Positions 34,540-42,477 of a DNA stretch of 48,783 bases are shown here, in pieces. The first letter of the stretch is position 1, and each line of letters opens with the position of its first letter. The notes below the pieces were generated by a model. The model worked only from the letters and a program-made list of their open reading frames with translations. It did no database searches and was not told where the DNA came from. The translations under genes and the position numbers were made by a program. The stretch comes from Bacillota bacterium. GTDB taxonomy: Bacteria; Bacillota; Clostridia; Acetivibrionales; DSM-1351. The DNA lies in contig JAEZOA010000064.1 of assembly GCA_023441625.1 (NCBI GenBank), forward strand, positions 1-48,783. Direction: 5' to 3'.

Positions 34540-36057
34540 ATGACAAAAACTTGCATCTATCTTCGAAAATCAAGAGAAGATGAAAAAATAGAAAAAGAAT
34601 TAGGCAAAGGCGAGACCTTATCCAAGCATAGAAAAGATTTGCTGAACTTTGCTAAAGCAAAGAAGCTTACTATTATTAAAATATATGAAGAATTAGTTTC
34701 TGGCGAAAGTCTTTTGTACAGGCCAGCTATGCTTGAGCTTCTAAAAAATGTTCAAGCTGGTCTTTATGATGCTGTACTTGTAATGGATCTCCAGAGATTA
34801 GGTCGTGGAGATATGGAAGAACAGGGCATTATCCTAAAGGCCTTTAAAAACACCAGTACCAAAATTATTACTCCTGATAAGGAATATGACTTATCAAACG
34901 AATTTGATGAAGAATACAGCGAATTTGAGGCATTCATGAGCCGCAAGGAGTATAAGATGATTAATAAGCGCCTTCAGCGTGGGGTTATACGTTCTGTTCA
35001 AAGTGGCAACTATAATTCCCCCTTCCCCCCCTATGGCTACATAATCAAGGAAGAAAAGCTTAGTCGTACCTTAGAACCACATCCTGAACAATCGGATATA
35101 GTTAAAAGTATTTTTGATTGGTATGTAAACGAATCAGTAGGAAGTCAAATAATCGCTGATAGATTAAACAGCATGGGCTTAAAGACAAACAGAAATAATA
35201 AATGGACTTGCCAGGCTGTTGCAAGTTTAATAAAAAATCCTCTATATACTGGTAAAATTGCATGGGGAAAAACTTTAAATTACCGGACTTGTAAGAAAAA
35301 AATTGCCAAAAGAAAACTATCTGAAGATAAGTGGATAGTCTCTGAAGGTAAGCATCCAGCTTTAATTTCTGAGGAAATATACGAAAAGGCTAAAACTATT
35401 ATGCAAAGAAATATAAAGTCCCCTGTTAAGCCTTCTACAAGTCTAAGCAATGCCCTTGCAGGTATTGTTGTTTGTGGCGTATGTGGTGCTAAAATGCGTT
35501 ATAGACCCTATTTGAAATCAGATCCACATCTTATGTGTATAAATAAATGTGGGAACAAAAGCAGCAAATATGCTTATGTCGAAGCTCGTGTACTTTCTGC
35601 TCTTAAAGAATATCTAGAACAATACAATTTCGATATAAGCAGCAAAACAGAAGATGTTGATAGTACTGAATCGGCTTTAAAAAGCAGCGTAATCCAACTT
35701 GAAAAGCAGCTCAGTGAAGCCTATACCCAAAAAGATAATATTTTTGACCTTCTTGAAAAGGGCGTATACTCACTGGATACTTTTACTCAGAGATCTAATG
35801 CCATCGCTATAAAAATAGATACCCTAAAGCAATCAATTGCAGATACTTCGATCATGTATCAAAAGGCAATGGACAGAAAATCTCATAAAGTTGATTTTAT
35901 CCCCCGAGTTACAAAACTAATTAATGAGTACCCAAACTTAAAAACTGCTGATGATAAAAACCTTTTGCTTAAAAGCGTTTTAGAAAAAGTTGAGTACCAA
36001 AAAGGAAAAAAATGCAGAAATGATAACTTTGAAATCCGCCTATATCCTTTGTTGTAG
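34540..36057 (+). CDS. Large serine integrase of the 16-kb element
   Basis: 505 residues. Residues 1-150 form the resolvase catalytic domain (TCIYLRKSRED, with the catalytic Ser near residue 11, and VMDLQRLGRGD). About 165-275 is the recombinase domain (PPYGYIIKEEKLSRTLEPH, LIKNPLYTGKIAWG). A zinc ribbon follows (CGVCGAKMRY, CINKCG), then a coiled coil (about 385-440) and a C-terminal tail. All parts needed for integration are present. Its stop lies 4 bp from the right arm of the element, the usual place for a serine integrase next to its attP. It reads towards the att site, opposite to the interrupted recombinase. A GGAG precedes the ATG. It is very probably the enzyme that inserted this element; excision would need a directionality factor, not identified. 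Confidence 0.94.
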   Translation: MTKTCIYLRKSREDEKIEKELGKGETLSKHRKDLLNFAKAKKLTIIKIYEELVSGESLLYRPAMLELLKNVQAGLYDAVLVMDLQRLGRGDMEEQGIILKAFKNTSTKIITPDKEYDLSNEFDEEYSEFEAFMSRKEYKMINKRLQRGVIRSVQSGNYNSPFPPYGYIIKEEKLSRTLEPHPEQSDIVKSIFDWYVNESVGSQIIADRLNSMGLKTNRNNKWTCQAVASLIKNPLYTGKIAWGKTLNYRTCKKKIAKRKLSEDKWIVSEGKHPALISEEIYEKAKTIMQRNIKSPVKPSTSLSNALAGIVVCGVCGAKMRYRPYLKSDPHLMCINKCGNKSSKYAYVEARVLSALKEYLEQYNFDISSKTEDVDSTESALKSSVIQLEKQLSEAYTQKDNIFDLLEKGVYSLDTFTQRSNAIAIKIDTLKQSIADTSIMYQKAMDRKSHKVDFIPRVTKLINEYPNLKTADDKNLLLKSVLEKVEYQKGKKCRNDNFEIRLYPLL

Positions 36058-36061
36058 CATT

Positions 36062-36086
36062 TGTCTATCTTATAACATACTACTCA
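36062..36086. repeat. attR: right attachment site of the 16-kb element
   Basis: Element arm TGTCTATCTTATAACATA (36062-36079), four bases, then the core TCA (36084-36086). Beyond it the target recombinase resumes, encoding ...GIDTWFN. Confidence 0.9.
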
Positions 36087-36493
36087 TTAAACCATGTATC
36101 TATTCCAACAGTTTCGTTATCTTTAAGGCTATCATATCTACCATCTGATGTTATGACGCGTACTCCATACTCCTCCAAAAAATCAAGGAAAAGAAGAGTT
36201 TTTGCATTATTTCTGCCTAATCTTGACAAGTCCTTTAAAATCACAAGATTAATATTACATGCCAAAACATCCTTTTTCAGTTCCTCCAATGCGTGTCTTT
36301 CGAAGCCAGCTCCAGAAACATTGTCATCTACATAAGTTTTAAAAATAGTACCTAAATTATTTTTTATAACAAAATCTACTAGTAACCTTTTCTGTGTCTC
36401 TATTGTTTCTATATTTTCCTCGTTTTCGTCCCTACTCTGTCTCACATATATTCCAATATGGTAATTAATATTAGGTCTACTAAACCCTAGCAT
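36080..36493 (-). pseudogene. N-terminal catalytic half of the interrupted serine recombinase
   Basis: 137 codons forming the complete resolvase catalytic domain: IGIYVRQSRDE (catalytic Ser), then VDDNVSGAGFERHALEEL, and LVILKDLSRLGRNNAK. It ends GIDTWFNE followed by a TAG supplied by the inserted element. The homologous continuation, RYIRDISKKIRANLRFKIE, lies 16 kb away at 20095 on the same strand. Excision would rebuild a protein of about 524 residues. AAGGAGGT lies 9 bases before the ATG, and a small ORF sits just upstream. The fragment could still be expressed as a free catalytic domain, but it lacks DNA-binding regions. Confidence 0.93.
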
Positions 36494-36509
36494 AGAAACT
36501 GTTACCTCC

Positions 36510-36620
36510 TTACATCACTATTTTCTCAGCTAATGGCAAAAGTACTTTATAAAGTAAGTCTTTTATATTAACCCGTCCCTTATAAATAATATAAATTTTT
36601 CTCGGCTTAAGTTTTGTCAT
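36510..36620 (-). CDS. Small ORF upstream of the interrupted recombinase
   Basis: 36 residues (MTKLKPRKIYIIYKGRVNIK...LLPLAEKIVM), or 40 from an earlier ATG at 36632. The stop is immediately followed by the ribosome site of the recombinase, so the two would be coupled. The ATG follows the 3' strand of the structured leader at 36621-36685. It is basic and has no known family that I recognise. Support comes from the coupling and from codon-level similarity of the KLKPRKI segment to the small protein at 33185-33361. Confidence 0.5.
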   Translation of the reverse strand: MTKLKPRKIYIIYKGRVNIKDLLYKVLLPLAEKIVM

Positions 36621-36685
36621 ATATAGGTCCATGCCCCCTTTGGCACACAGCTCCATTAAAGTACTGGCATGGACTCAGCCCCCCT
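36621..36685 (-). promoter_or_regulatory. Structured leader, copy A
   Basis: On the minus strand a 9-bp stem (GTCCATGCC at 36666-36674 with GGCATGGAC at 36627-36635) encloses a 30-base loop. GGGG and an ATG lie in the 3' strand just before the small ORF. Nearly the same sequence occurs at 39697-39763 ahead of mtaD, including AGTACTTTAAT, TGTGCCAAA, GGGGCATGGAC and ATGACAAA. Conservation at two unrelated genes suggests a structured regulatory element acting on translation initiation. Confidence 0.55.
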
Positions 36686-36811
36686 TTTACTACTTATTTT
36701 ATTACTTTCAACCTTTAGACCTCTTTTCATCTCTCAAATAAATATTGAAAATCTATAAGACCTATTTAATTATATTCACTATGTTTGAATATTAAAATTT
36801 GTCCATTGAAT

Positions 36812-36856
36812 AAAAAAGGACTCTCAACTTAGCAATATACTAATCAAGTAGCCCTT
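36812..36856 (-). terminator. Terminator after the cyclo-ligase gene
   Basis: AAGGGCT (minus strand, 36850-36856) pairs with AGTCCTT (36816-36822), with an inner ACTT/AAGT pairing, followed by a run of T. It lies directly after the 5-formyl-THF cyclo-ligase stop. Confidence 0.65.
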
Positions 36857-36866
36857 ATAATCATTT

Positions 36867-37457
36867 CTATTTAATTATTCTTTTTTCTGTAATTATTAAA
36901 TCTAGTGGCACATCATGTTCATCAAAAGGAATTTTGTCTAGTACTTGAAAATCAAATCCTACTCCTATTTTGCAACATTCTCGTGGCACCTTACTCAAAA
37001 AGCTATCATAGAAGCCAGCACCATACCCTATACGGTTCTTATTAATATCAAATACATTCCCTGGTACGATTATCACGTCAAACATATTAGGGGGAATAAT
37101 ATTACCTTCAATAAATTTGGGTTCGAGTATTCCGTATTTGCCCCCTTCAGTAAGTTCATCAAAATCACTTATTTTAACCCCATGCATATTCCTAGTTTCT
37201 TTAGTATAATTAGCCACACAGGGTACACTAACCTGTTTTCCCTCATGTATCCATTCTTTTATCAATTCATGTGTGTAAACCTCAGTTCCAAAGCTAACAA
37301 AACACATAATATTTTTTGCATTATTAACACATTCAAGTTGTTTTAATACCTGAGTAATACATTTCGATTTATTTAATAAATCGCTTCTCTCAAGCTTATT
37401 ACGCATATCAATAAATTGCTTTCTTACACTTTCTTTGTTAATCTTTATAACCCCCAT
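36867..37457 (-). CDS. 5-formyltetrahydrofolate cyclo-ligase
   Basis: 196 residues, normal length. It converts 5-formyl-THF with ATP to 5,10-methenyl-THF, returning a stored or inhibitory folate to the one-carbon pool. The family signature GYGAGFYDSFL lies near residue 146, preceded by DVIIVPGNVFD, and KINKESVRKQFIDMRNKL is the typical N-terminus. No good ribosome site is seen before the ATG, but the upstream gene ends 9 bases away, so coupling is likely. It marks the return to ordinary chromosomal genes to the right of the island. Confidence 0.9.
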   Translation of the reverse strand: MGVIKINKESVRKQFIDMRNKLERSDLLNKSKCITQVLKQLECVNNAKNIMCFVSFGTEVYTHELIKEWIHEGKQVSVPCVANYTKETRNMHGVKISDFDELTEGGKYGILEPKFIEGNIIPPNMFDVIIVPGNVFDINKNRIGYGAGFYDSFLSKVPRECCKIGVGFDFQVLDKIPFDEHDVPLDLIITEKRIIK

Positions 37458-37466
37458 AAAATAATT

Positions 37467-37847
37467 CTAATAGTATACTTGTGGTCCAAATGCCATCGCA
37501 AACATAAACCAAAAAAGAGTTGAGATTATAAACGCCACTATTGAAACTGTTATTAAAGCTGCACCATAAGACCTTTTGTCAGCATTAATATCATCTGAAA
37601 TAAATACTAAGCCAAAAATCAAACCTATTAATTGACCTATTCCAGGAATGAATACAGCCAACGCAGAAAGTATCACTTTAGTCCAATTGCTCATAAAATT
37701 ACTACATATAGGCCTATTATTTAGTAGAAGTTCTCTTTCCAAATTGCTTATTTGTCTATTCATGAAATTAAATTGGTTAAAATCTCCTTGCCCATTTGCA
37801 TCTAAGTGATTTTCCTGTTCAATACTTAATTCCTGACTCTTATCCAT
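37467..37847 (-). CDS. Hypothetical membrane protein
   Basis: 126 residues with a strong GGAGGTAAGG ribosome site. A polar, Asn/Gln-rich N-terminal 50 residues precedes two hydrophobic segments (VILSALAVFIPGIGQLIGLI and an AALITVSIVAFIISTLFWFM stretch). The first segment, with FIPGIGQ, resembles small integral proteins of the TM2/PspC-like kind, but I cannot assign a family. It lies 9 bases upstream of the cyclo-ligase gene and is probably co-transcribed with it. Confidence 0.7.
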   Translation of the reverse strand: MDKSQELSIEQENHLDANGQGDFNQFNFMNRQISNLERELLLNNRPICSNFMSNWTKVILSALAVFIPGIGQLIGLIFGLVFISDDINADKRSYGAALITVSIVAFIISTLFWFMFAMAFGPQVYY

Positions 37848-37993
37848 ACCTTACCTCCAGAGTCTATAATGACCCTTAATTTTTATTATAAAAGTATCTC
37901 CATTATTTTTATGCCAGATAATGGAGCTTATAAACATTCCTCAGGTTATTATAGCATAACATTTTATAATATAAATGAGACCAAAATATCATT

Positions 37994-38284
37994 TTATACA
38001 GGCAAATAGTATATCTCAATAAGTCCTCTTATTACATCATTATAATTATTCTCAGTAATTCTTTGTAAATGTCCATTTTCCATATGTATATACATCGTAA
38101 TATTAAAATTATGTGTATTATCCATTAAAGCACTTATCATGTCGATAGAATCCAATGGGTTAAAAAAATCCACCATCCATCGGCATGAGCCTTCTTTATA
38201 TTGAACATTACTTTGATAATAGCTATCTAGAAATCTATTTATCTCTTCTTGTAAAGTTGACCATAAGCTAATAGTTATTGACAT
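37994..38284 (-). CDS. Hypothetical protein
   Basis: 96 residues (MSITISLWSTLQEEINRFLD...LIEIYYLPV) with a GGGGGAT ribosome site 7-8 bases before the ATG. It appears soluble and mixed alpha/beta, with MVDFFNPLDSIDMISALMDN in the middle. No signal peptide, membrane helix or cysteine cluster. It is a single gene between mtaD and the membrane protein, about 100 bases from each. Family not recognised. Confidence 0.65.
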   Translation of the reverse strand: MSITISLWSTLQEEINRFLDSYYQSNVQYKEGSCRWMVDFFNPLDSIDMISALMDNTHNFNITMYIHMENGHLQRITENNYNDVIRGLIEIYYLPV

Positions 38285-38382
38285 GCATAATCCCCCAGGG
38301 TTAAAAAATTATTCTTTAATCCATATTTATATTTGACACTTATTTAAAAAACCCTTTATGTAAATTATGCTAATTACAAAAA

Positions 38383-39696
38383 TTATAACCGACCTAGAAG
38401 TTTATTAGACAGGGAATCTACCTCAAACTTAATTTTCTCTTCGTCAATACTCTTAAATAGCCTTTCCTGCATAATAATCTTTCCATCGATAATTACAGTA
38501 TCAACATCAGATGCCTGAGCTGAATAAATAATGGCTGACATAGGATTATTCTTTGGATAGAAGTGTGGCTTATCAGTATCAACCAGTATGATATCAGCCT
38601 TCATTCCCTGCTTAATTATACCTGAGTCTCCAAAGCCAAGTGCCTTAGCACCATTACAAGTACCCATTTTTAATACAGTATTTGCATTCATCAGCTGTGG
38701 GTCCATAGCAACACCCTTATGTATTAGTGCAGCTAGATTCATTTCTTCAAACATATTTAGGTTGTTGTTACTAGCAGCACCATCTGTTCCTAAACACACA
38801 TTAATACCCATCTCTAGCATTTGGGGAACTCTTGCAATACCACTTCCCAGTTTCAAATTGCTAGTCGGGTTATGTGCAATACTACACCCCATAGCTTTAA
38901 TTATCTCCAAATCACTATCAGTCATGTGAACACAATGAGCAGCTAAAACAGGAACATCAAGCACACCTGTATTTTTGCAGATTTCTACAGAGGTCATACC
39001 ATAATCCCTTTTACTTGATTCCACCTCTGCAACTGTTTCTAAAAGATGAATATGAATACCTGTATTGAGCTGTTTTGCAAGTGCAGCAGCATTTTTAAGA
39101 GTTTTCTCATCAAACATATATGTGGAATGTATTTCAACAAATACCTTAATTCTTCCATCAGCAAAATTGTGATATTTATTGTAATAATCTATAGTTCCTT
39201 GACTCTTGTCTAACCTTTTAAGTTCACCGCCTTCAAAGAACTGTATTGGGCTCTTACATATATTAGCTTTAATTCCAGTCTCGGTAACAGCACGGGCAAC
39301 CTCATCCATAAACATATACATATCCGCAAATGCAACAACTCCAGATTTTAGCATTTCTACGATGCCGAGCATTGTACCCCAATATACATCATTTTCCGTA
39401 AGCTTTGCCTCAATAGGAAATATATTATTAAATAACCATGACTCTAAAGCAATATCATCAGCATAGTTTCTCATTAAGGTCATAGCACTGTGGCTATGGG
39501 CATTAACAAGTCCCGGCATAGCAATTTTACCTCTTCCATCTATCTCCTGCTTTGAGTGGAGTCCATTTGGAAGACTATCAGATACTAAACTAATTTTACC
39601 ATCTTTTATTCCAATATACCCACTATTAATAAGCATGTTTGCATCATCCATAGTGAGTATATCAATATTTTTTATAATTAAATCAAGATTTGTCAT
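38383..39696 (-). CDS. mtaD: MTA/SAH deaminase-like amidohydrolase
   Basis: 437 residues from the ATG at 39696; earlier in-frame starts (39708, or a TTG at 39726) lie inside the leader hairpin. It is a metal-dependent amidohydrolase with HSHSAMTL (metal His pair), HIHLLETVAEV, LAAHCVHM and GTDGAASNNNLNMFEE. Family members deaminate 5'-methylthioadenosine and S-adenosylhomocysteine. It lies downstream of ahcY in the same direction, which supports a role in clearing SAH, although ahcY-like products can also act on related compounds. A structured leader precedes it. Confidence 0.87.
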   Translation of the reverse strand: MTNLDLIIKNIDILTMDDANMLINSGYIGIKDGKISLVSDSLPNGLHSKQEIDGRGKIAMPGLVNAHSHSAMTLMRNYADDIALESWLFNNIFPIEAKLTENDVYWGTMLGIVEMLKSGVVAFADMYMFMDEVARAVTETGIKANICKSPIQFFEGGELKRLDKSQGTIDYYNKYHNFADGRIKVFVEIHSTYMFDEKTLKNAAALAKQLNTGIHIHLLETVAEVESSKRDYGMTSVEICKNTGVLDVPVLAAHCVHMTDSDLEIIKAMGCSIAHNPTSNLKLGSGIARVPQMLEMGINVCLGTDGAASNNNLNMFEEMNLAALIHKGVAMDPQLMNANTVLKMGTCNGAKALGFGDSGIIKQGMKADIILVDTDKPHFYPKNNPMSAIIYSAQASDVDTVIIDGKIIMQERLFKSIDEEKIKFEVDSLSNKLLGRL

Positions 39697-39763
39697 TATT
39701 ATGTCCATGCCCCGTATTTGGCACAATACTCTATTAAAGTACTAGCATGGATCGGTCCCCCTA
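39697..39763 (-). promoter_or_regulatory. Structured leader, copy B, ahead of mtaD
   Basis: On the minus strand TCCATGC (39745-39751) pairs with GCATGGA (39704-39710). In the loop AGTACT can pair with AGTATT, and an alternative TGCC/GGCA pairing competes for the GGGGCATGG strand. The 3' strand contains the only ribosome-site-like GGGG before mtaD, so folding would affect translation. It is closely similar to copy A at 36621-36685. Confidence 0.55.
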
Positions 39764-39848
39764 TTTAATTTATTGTAGCTCTATCAACCTTCCTCTAAGA
39801 GCATCCGTCCGTAAAATACTTCAATCAGAAGGCGGCAGCATATTTTTA

Positions 39849-41096
39849 TTACTCTGTCCAACTGTTTAAGTACTTTTTCTGTTCTTTTGAAAGCTTATCT
39901 ATTTTTATACCCCAGGATTTTAGCTTCATATCCGCAACTGTTCTATCTATTTCTTCTGGTACATCAATCACTTTATCTCCAATTTTTCGGAAATTATGAA
40001 GCATGTATTTTGCAGATAAAGCTTGTAATGCGAAGCTCATATCCATTATTTCAGCAGGATGTCCATCTCCAGCAGCTAAATTAACCAATCTACCCTCTGC
40101 CAATAAATTTATCCATCTTCCATTTTCCATTTTATATCCCATAATATTGTGTCTCTGCTCTTGTTTTTCAACTGCAAGCTTTTCAAGCTGGTCAACTGCC
40201 ACTTCAACATCAAAGTGACCTGCATTACATAAAATAGCACCATCCTTCATATTCTTGAAATGCTCAGCTGTTATTATATCGCGGCAGCCAGTGACAGTGA
40301 TAAACAAATCTCCAATTTTAGCAGCATCTGACATCTTCGCTACCTTAAACCCATCCATAATAGCTTCAGCAGCCTTTATAGGATCTATCTCTGTAATAAT
40401 AACATTTGCTCCAAATCCCTTTGCCCTCATTGCAATACCTTTACCACACCAGCCATAACCAGCAATAACAACATTTTTACCTGCCACAATTAAGTTAGTG
40501 GTTCTATTTATTCCATCCCACACAGACTGTCCTGTACCATATCGATTATCAAATAAATACTTGCAATTTGCATTATTTACAGCTACCATTGGGAATCTTA
40601 GAACACCTTCCTTCTCCATAGCCTTTAAGCGTAATACGCCTGTAGTTGTTTCTTCACATCCCCCCATTATATGTGGAAGTAACTCTTTTCTGGTTGTGTG
40701 AAGTAAATTAACCAAATCTCCACCATCATCTATAATAATATTTGGTTTATATCCAAGCGCCAAATTTAAATGTTCTTCATATTCCTCTTTTGTTGAATTA
40801 TACCACGCATAGACGTCAAGTCCATCCGCTACAAGACCTGCTGCTACATCATCTTGTGTAGAGAGAGGGTTACTTCCTGTTACTGAAACTTCTCCACCAC
40901 CAATTGCGAACAATTTTGCAAGATATGCAGTTTTTGCTTCAAGATGAACGGAAACTACTACCCTTACACCTTTGAAGGGAGTTGTTTGTCTAAATTCCTC
41001 CTCAAGGCTTCTCAAAATAGGCATATTTTTTCTAACCCATTCAATCTTTTGTCTACCCTTATCTGCTAGAGATATGTCTCGTATAACACTTTTCAT
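39849..41096 (-). CDS. ahcY: Adenosylhomocysteinase
   Basis: 415 residues from the ATG at 41096, which has GGAGG 7 bases upstream. It splits S-adenosylhomocysteine to adenosine and homocysteine with bound NAD. Motifs: HLEAKTAYLAKLFAIGGGEV near residue 50, CEETTTGVLRLKAMEKEG near 150, the NAD loop VVIAGYGWCGKGIAMRAKG near 205, and LLAEGRLVNLAAGDGHPAEIMD. The length is that of the shorter SAHase group found in Clostridia, Thermotoga and Archaea, whose members may prefer inosyl substrates made by MtaD-type deaminases. That would fit the mtaD neighbour. Confidence 0.93.
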   Translation of the reverse strand: MKSVIRDISLADKGRQKIEWVRKNMPILRSLEEEFRQTTPFKGVRVVVSVHLEAKTAYLAKLFAIGGGEVSVTGSNPLSTQDDVAAGLVADGLDVYAWYNSTKEEYEEHLNLALGYKPNIIIDDGGDLVNLLHTTRKELLPHIMGGCEETTTGVLRLKAMEKEGVLRFPMVAVNNANCKYLFDNRYGTGQSVWDGINRTTNLIVAGKNVVIAGYGWCGKGIAMRAKGFGANVIITEIDPIKAAEAIMDGFKVAKMSDAAKIGDLFITVTGCRDIITAEHFKNMKDGAILCNAGHFDVEVAVDQLEKLAVEKQEQRHNIMGYKMENGRWINLLAEGRLVNLAAGDGHPAEIMDMSFALQALSAKYMLHNFRKIGDKVIDVPEEIDRTVADMKLKSWGIKIDKLSKEQKKYLNSWTE

Positions 41097-41150
41097 TATA
41101 TAACCTCCATAATTTATCTGCGAAAGCAAAATTTAATAAAAATACAATTC

Positions 41151-41219
41151 TTTAGTCCTATATCCTAGGAATATTTAGTCCTACCCTAAAATTATAAGCT
41201 ACATTCCATGCTGTTTCAA
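41151..41219 (-). promoter_or_regulatory. ahcY promoter with direct repeats at the start point
   Basis: On the minus strand TTGAAA (41214-41219), 17 bases, TATAAT (41191-41196). The start point near 41184 is followed by two exact copies of TAGGACTAAA (41174-41183 and 41151-41160), 23 bases apart. A TCCTAGGA palindrome lies between them. This is a candidate repressor site. Confidence 0.55.
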
Positions 41220-41273
41220 TCATCATTTTAATTATTGTCAAATTTAGCTAATTGCTTTACGATTTATATCATT

Positions 41274-42359
41274 TTATTCTAATATTTCGCTAACTGTTTT
41301 CATACTAAATCCTCGGTTGATAATCCCCTGTACTATATCTTCTATGTTTCCTATATCATACTGATTAAAATGAAGCAAAATAATTGAGCCATTTGAGCAT
41401 TTATTAACAACGTGCTTTTCGATTTTATCTGATATTTGCTGTACAGAATTTGTCTTCTTATTAGGATTAATAATGCTACTATAAGTCTCAAGGTTCCACC
41501 CTATAACTGTGTAACCATTCTTTTGAGCTATCGCTAGTATCCTTTCGCTCTTTGCACCGCCACCGCCTGGAAGCCTTAAATAAGGAAATTCCTTTTTCAT
41601 TCTTGTAACGTAATCCTCTCCAAGAACCTTTTTTGCACTAGCTTCCCATCCTAAAATTTCAGCTTGAACACGGTCATCTGACGATTTTGTTAATATTTCA
41701 TGATTATTTGTATGGTTGCATATTTGATGTCCTTCATCAATCGCCCGTTTCCATACCTCTGGATAATCATCTAGTACCTTTCCAATTATAAAAAATGTTG
41801 ATTTTACATTTTTCTGTTTTAATACATCTAGAACCTTTTCCACAGTCTTTTGATTATAACCATCATCAAAAGTAAGGGCTACCTGTGGTACATTTGGACC
41901 CTTATTAATTGTTTTTTTGACCAATACTTTTTCCTTCTCTGACTTCTGTTTATCAGTATCAACTATATTCTTTGTATCTTTTTCTTGGTTTATATCTTTT
42001 TGATTTATATCTTTTTGCTTTGTAGCTTCTTGCTTTGTAGCTTCTTGCTTTGTATCTTCTTGCTTTGTAGCTTTTTGCTTTGTATCTCCTACCTGCTTGT
42101 TATCATCTGTAGGGTTCACTTCAGCCACAACTGGTGGCATTTTATTACCCGAAAACTCAGTTGGAGATATTAAATCATTTGGAGTTACTCTTTTTATGTA
42201 GAGATTATCAAATCCCCAAACCCATATAAGTACAATAGCAAATGCACCTATACTCAAAGTATATACTGTCCGAATAAACTGTTTTCTTCCTTCATCTGTA
42301 GATAGAGTATTAAACTTCTCATACCTAGCTAAAATAAATCTACTAAATAATTTGCGCAT
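41274..42359 (-). CDS. Membrane-anchored polysaccharide deacetylase
   Basis: 361 residues. A basic N-terminus and one membrane helix (about 32-48, TLSIGAFAIVLIWVWGF) are followed by a low-complexity Lys/Gln/Thr linker (about 85-135) made of pentapeptide repeats. Residues about 150-360 form the NodB deacetylase domain: VALTFDDGYNQKT (catalytic and metal Asp), HTNNHEI (metal His pair), LRLPGGGGAKSE and SIILLHF. It should remove N-acetyl groups from peptidoglycan or another wall polymer outside the cell. Length of the linker depends on a 15-bp tandem repeat. AAGGA precedes the ATG. Confidence 0.9.
   Translation of the reverse strand: MRKLFSRFILARYEKFNTLSTDEGRKQFIRTVYTLSIGAFAIVLIWVWGFDNLYIKRVTPNDLISPTEFSGNKMPPVVAEVNPTDDNKQVGDTKQKATKQEDTKQEATKQEATKQKDINQKDINQEKDTKNIVDTDKQKSEKEKVLVKKTINKGPNVPQVALTFDDGYNQKTVEKVLDVLKQKNVKSTFFIIGKVLDDYPEVWKRAIDEGHQICNHTNNHEILTKSSDDRVQAEILGWEASAKKVLGEDYVTRMKKEFPYLRLPGGGGAKSERILAIAQKNGYTVIGWNLETYSSIINPNKKTNSVQQISDKIEKHVVNKCSNGSIILLHFNQYDIGNIEDIVQGIINRGFSMKTVSEILE
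41985..42089. repeat. Seven 15-bp tandem repeats in the deacetylase linker
   Basis: Units of TTGCTTTGTAGCTTC type follow one another exactly every 15 bases (five close copies from 42015, two more divergent before them). On the minus strand they encode pentapeptides such as EATKQ and KDINQ. Being a multiple of three, changes in copy number alter linker length without breaking the frame. Confidence 0.85.
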
Positions 42360-42477
42360 AATTTTTCCTTATAAAATAATTAATTAACAACTTTTATTAC
42401 CATAAATAGTGGATGTTAAAATATTCCCTCCACATTATAATTATACCTACTTATTACGTTATTAACATCATTAAGTT

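Larger units (their letters stand above)
20097..36086. mobile_element. 16-kb integrative element inserted in a serine recombinase gene
   Basis: Bounded by two copies of the core TCA (20097-20099 and 36084-36086), 15,987 bp apart. Just inside lie 18-bp inverted arms (20103-20120 and 36062-36079) matching at 17 of 18 positions. Joining the ends gives an attP with 10 bases between the arms and TC (GA on minus) exactly at the centre, inside the shared core. Joining the flanks restores the target recombinase in frame (F-N-E-R-Y-I-R-D-I-S). The element carries integrase, rep with iterons, two toxin-antitoxin modules and a surface-protein operon. No terminase, capsid, relaxase or type IV secretion gene is seen. 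Confidence 0.93.

Noticed and set aside
20097..36086. Prophage
   Set aside because: Integrase and replication genes are present, but no capsid, portal, tail, terminase or lysis set is seen. The 35-residue holin-like gene fits a type I toxin.
36080..36493. Recombinase fragment as an ordinary decayed pseudogene
   Set aside because: Its end coincides exactly with an att core, and the missing part is intact 16 kb away, so it is a split gene rather than decay.
36621..36685. Copy A as a known SAM, SAH or THF riboswitch
   Set aside because: The conserved cores of those classes as I know them are not present. The neighbouring folate and SAH genes made them worth checking.
41985..42173. 62-codon plus-strand frame over the deacetylase repeat
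   Set aside because: It is a low-complexity shadow of the tandem repeat in the real gene.
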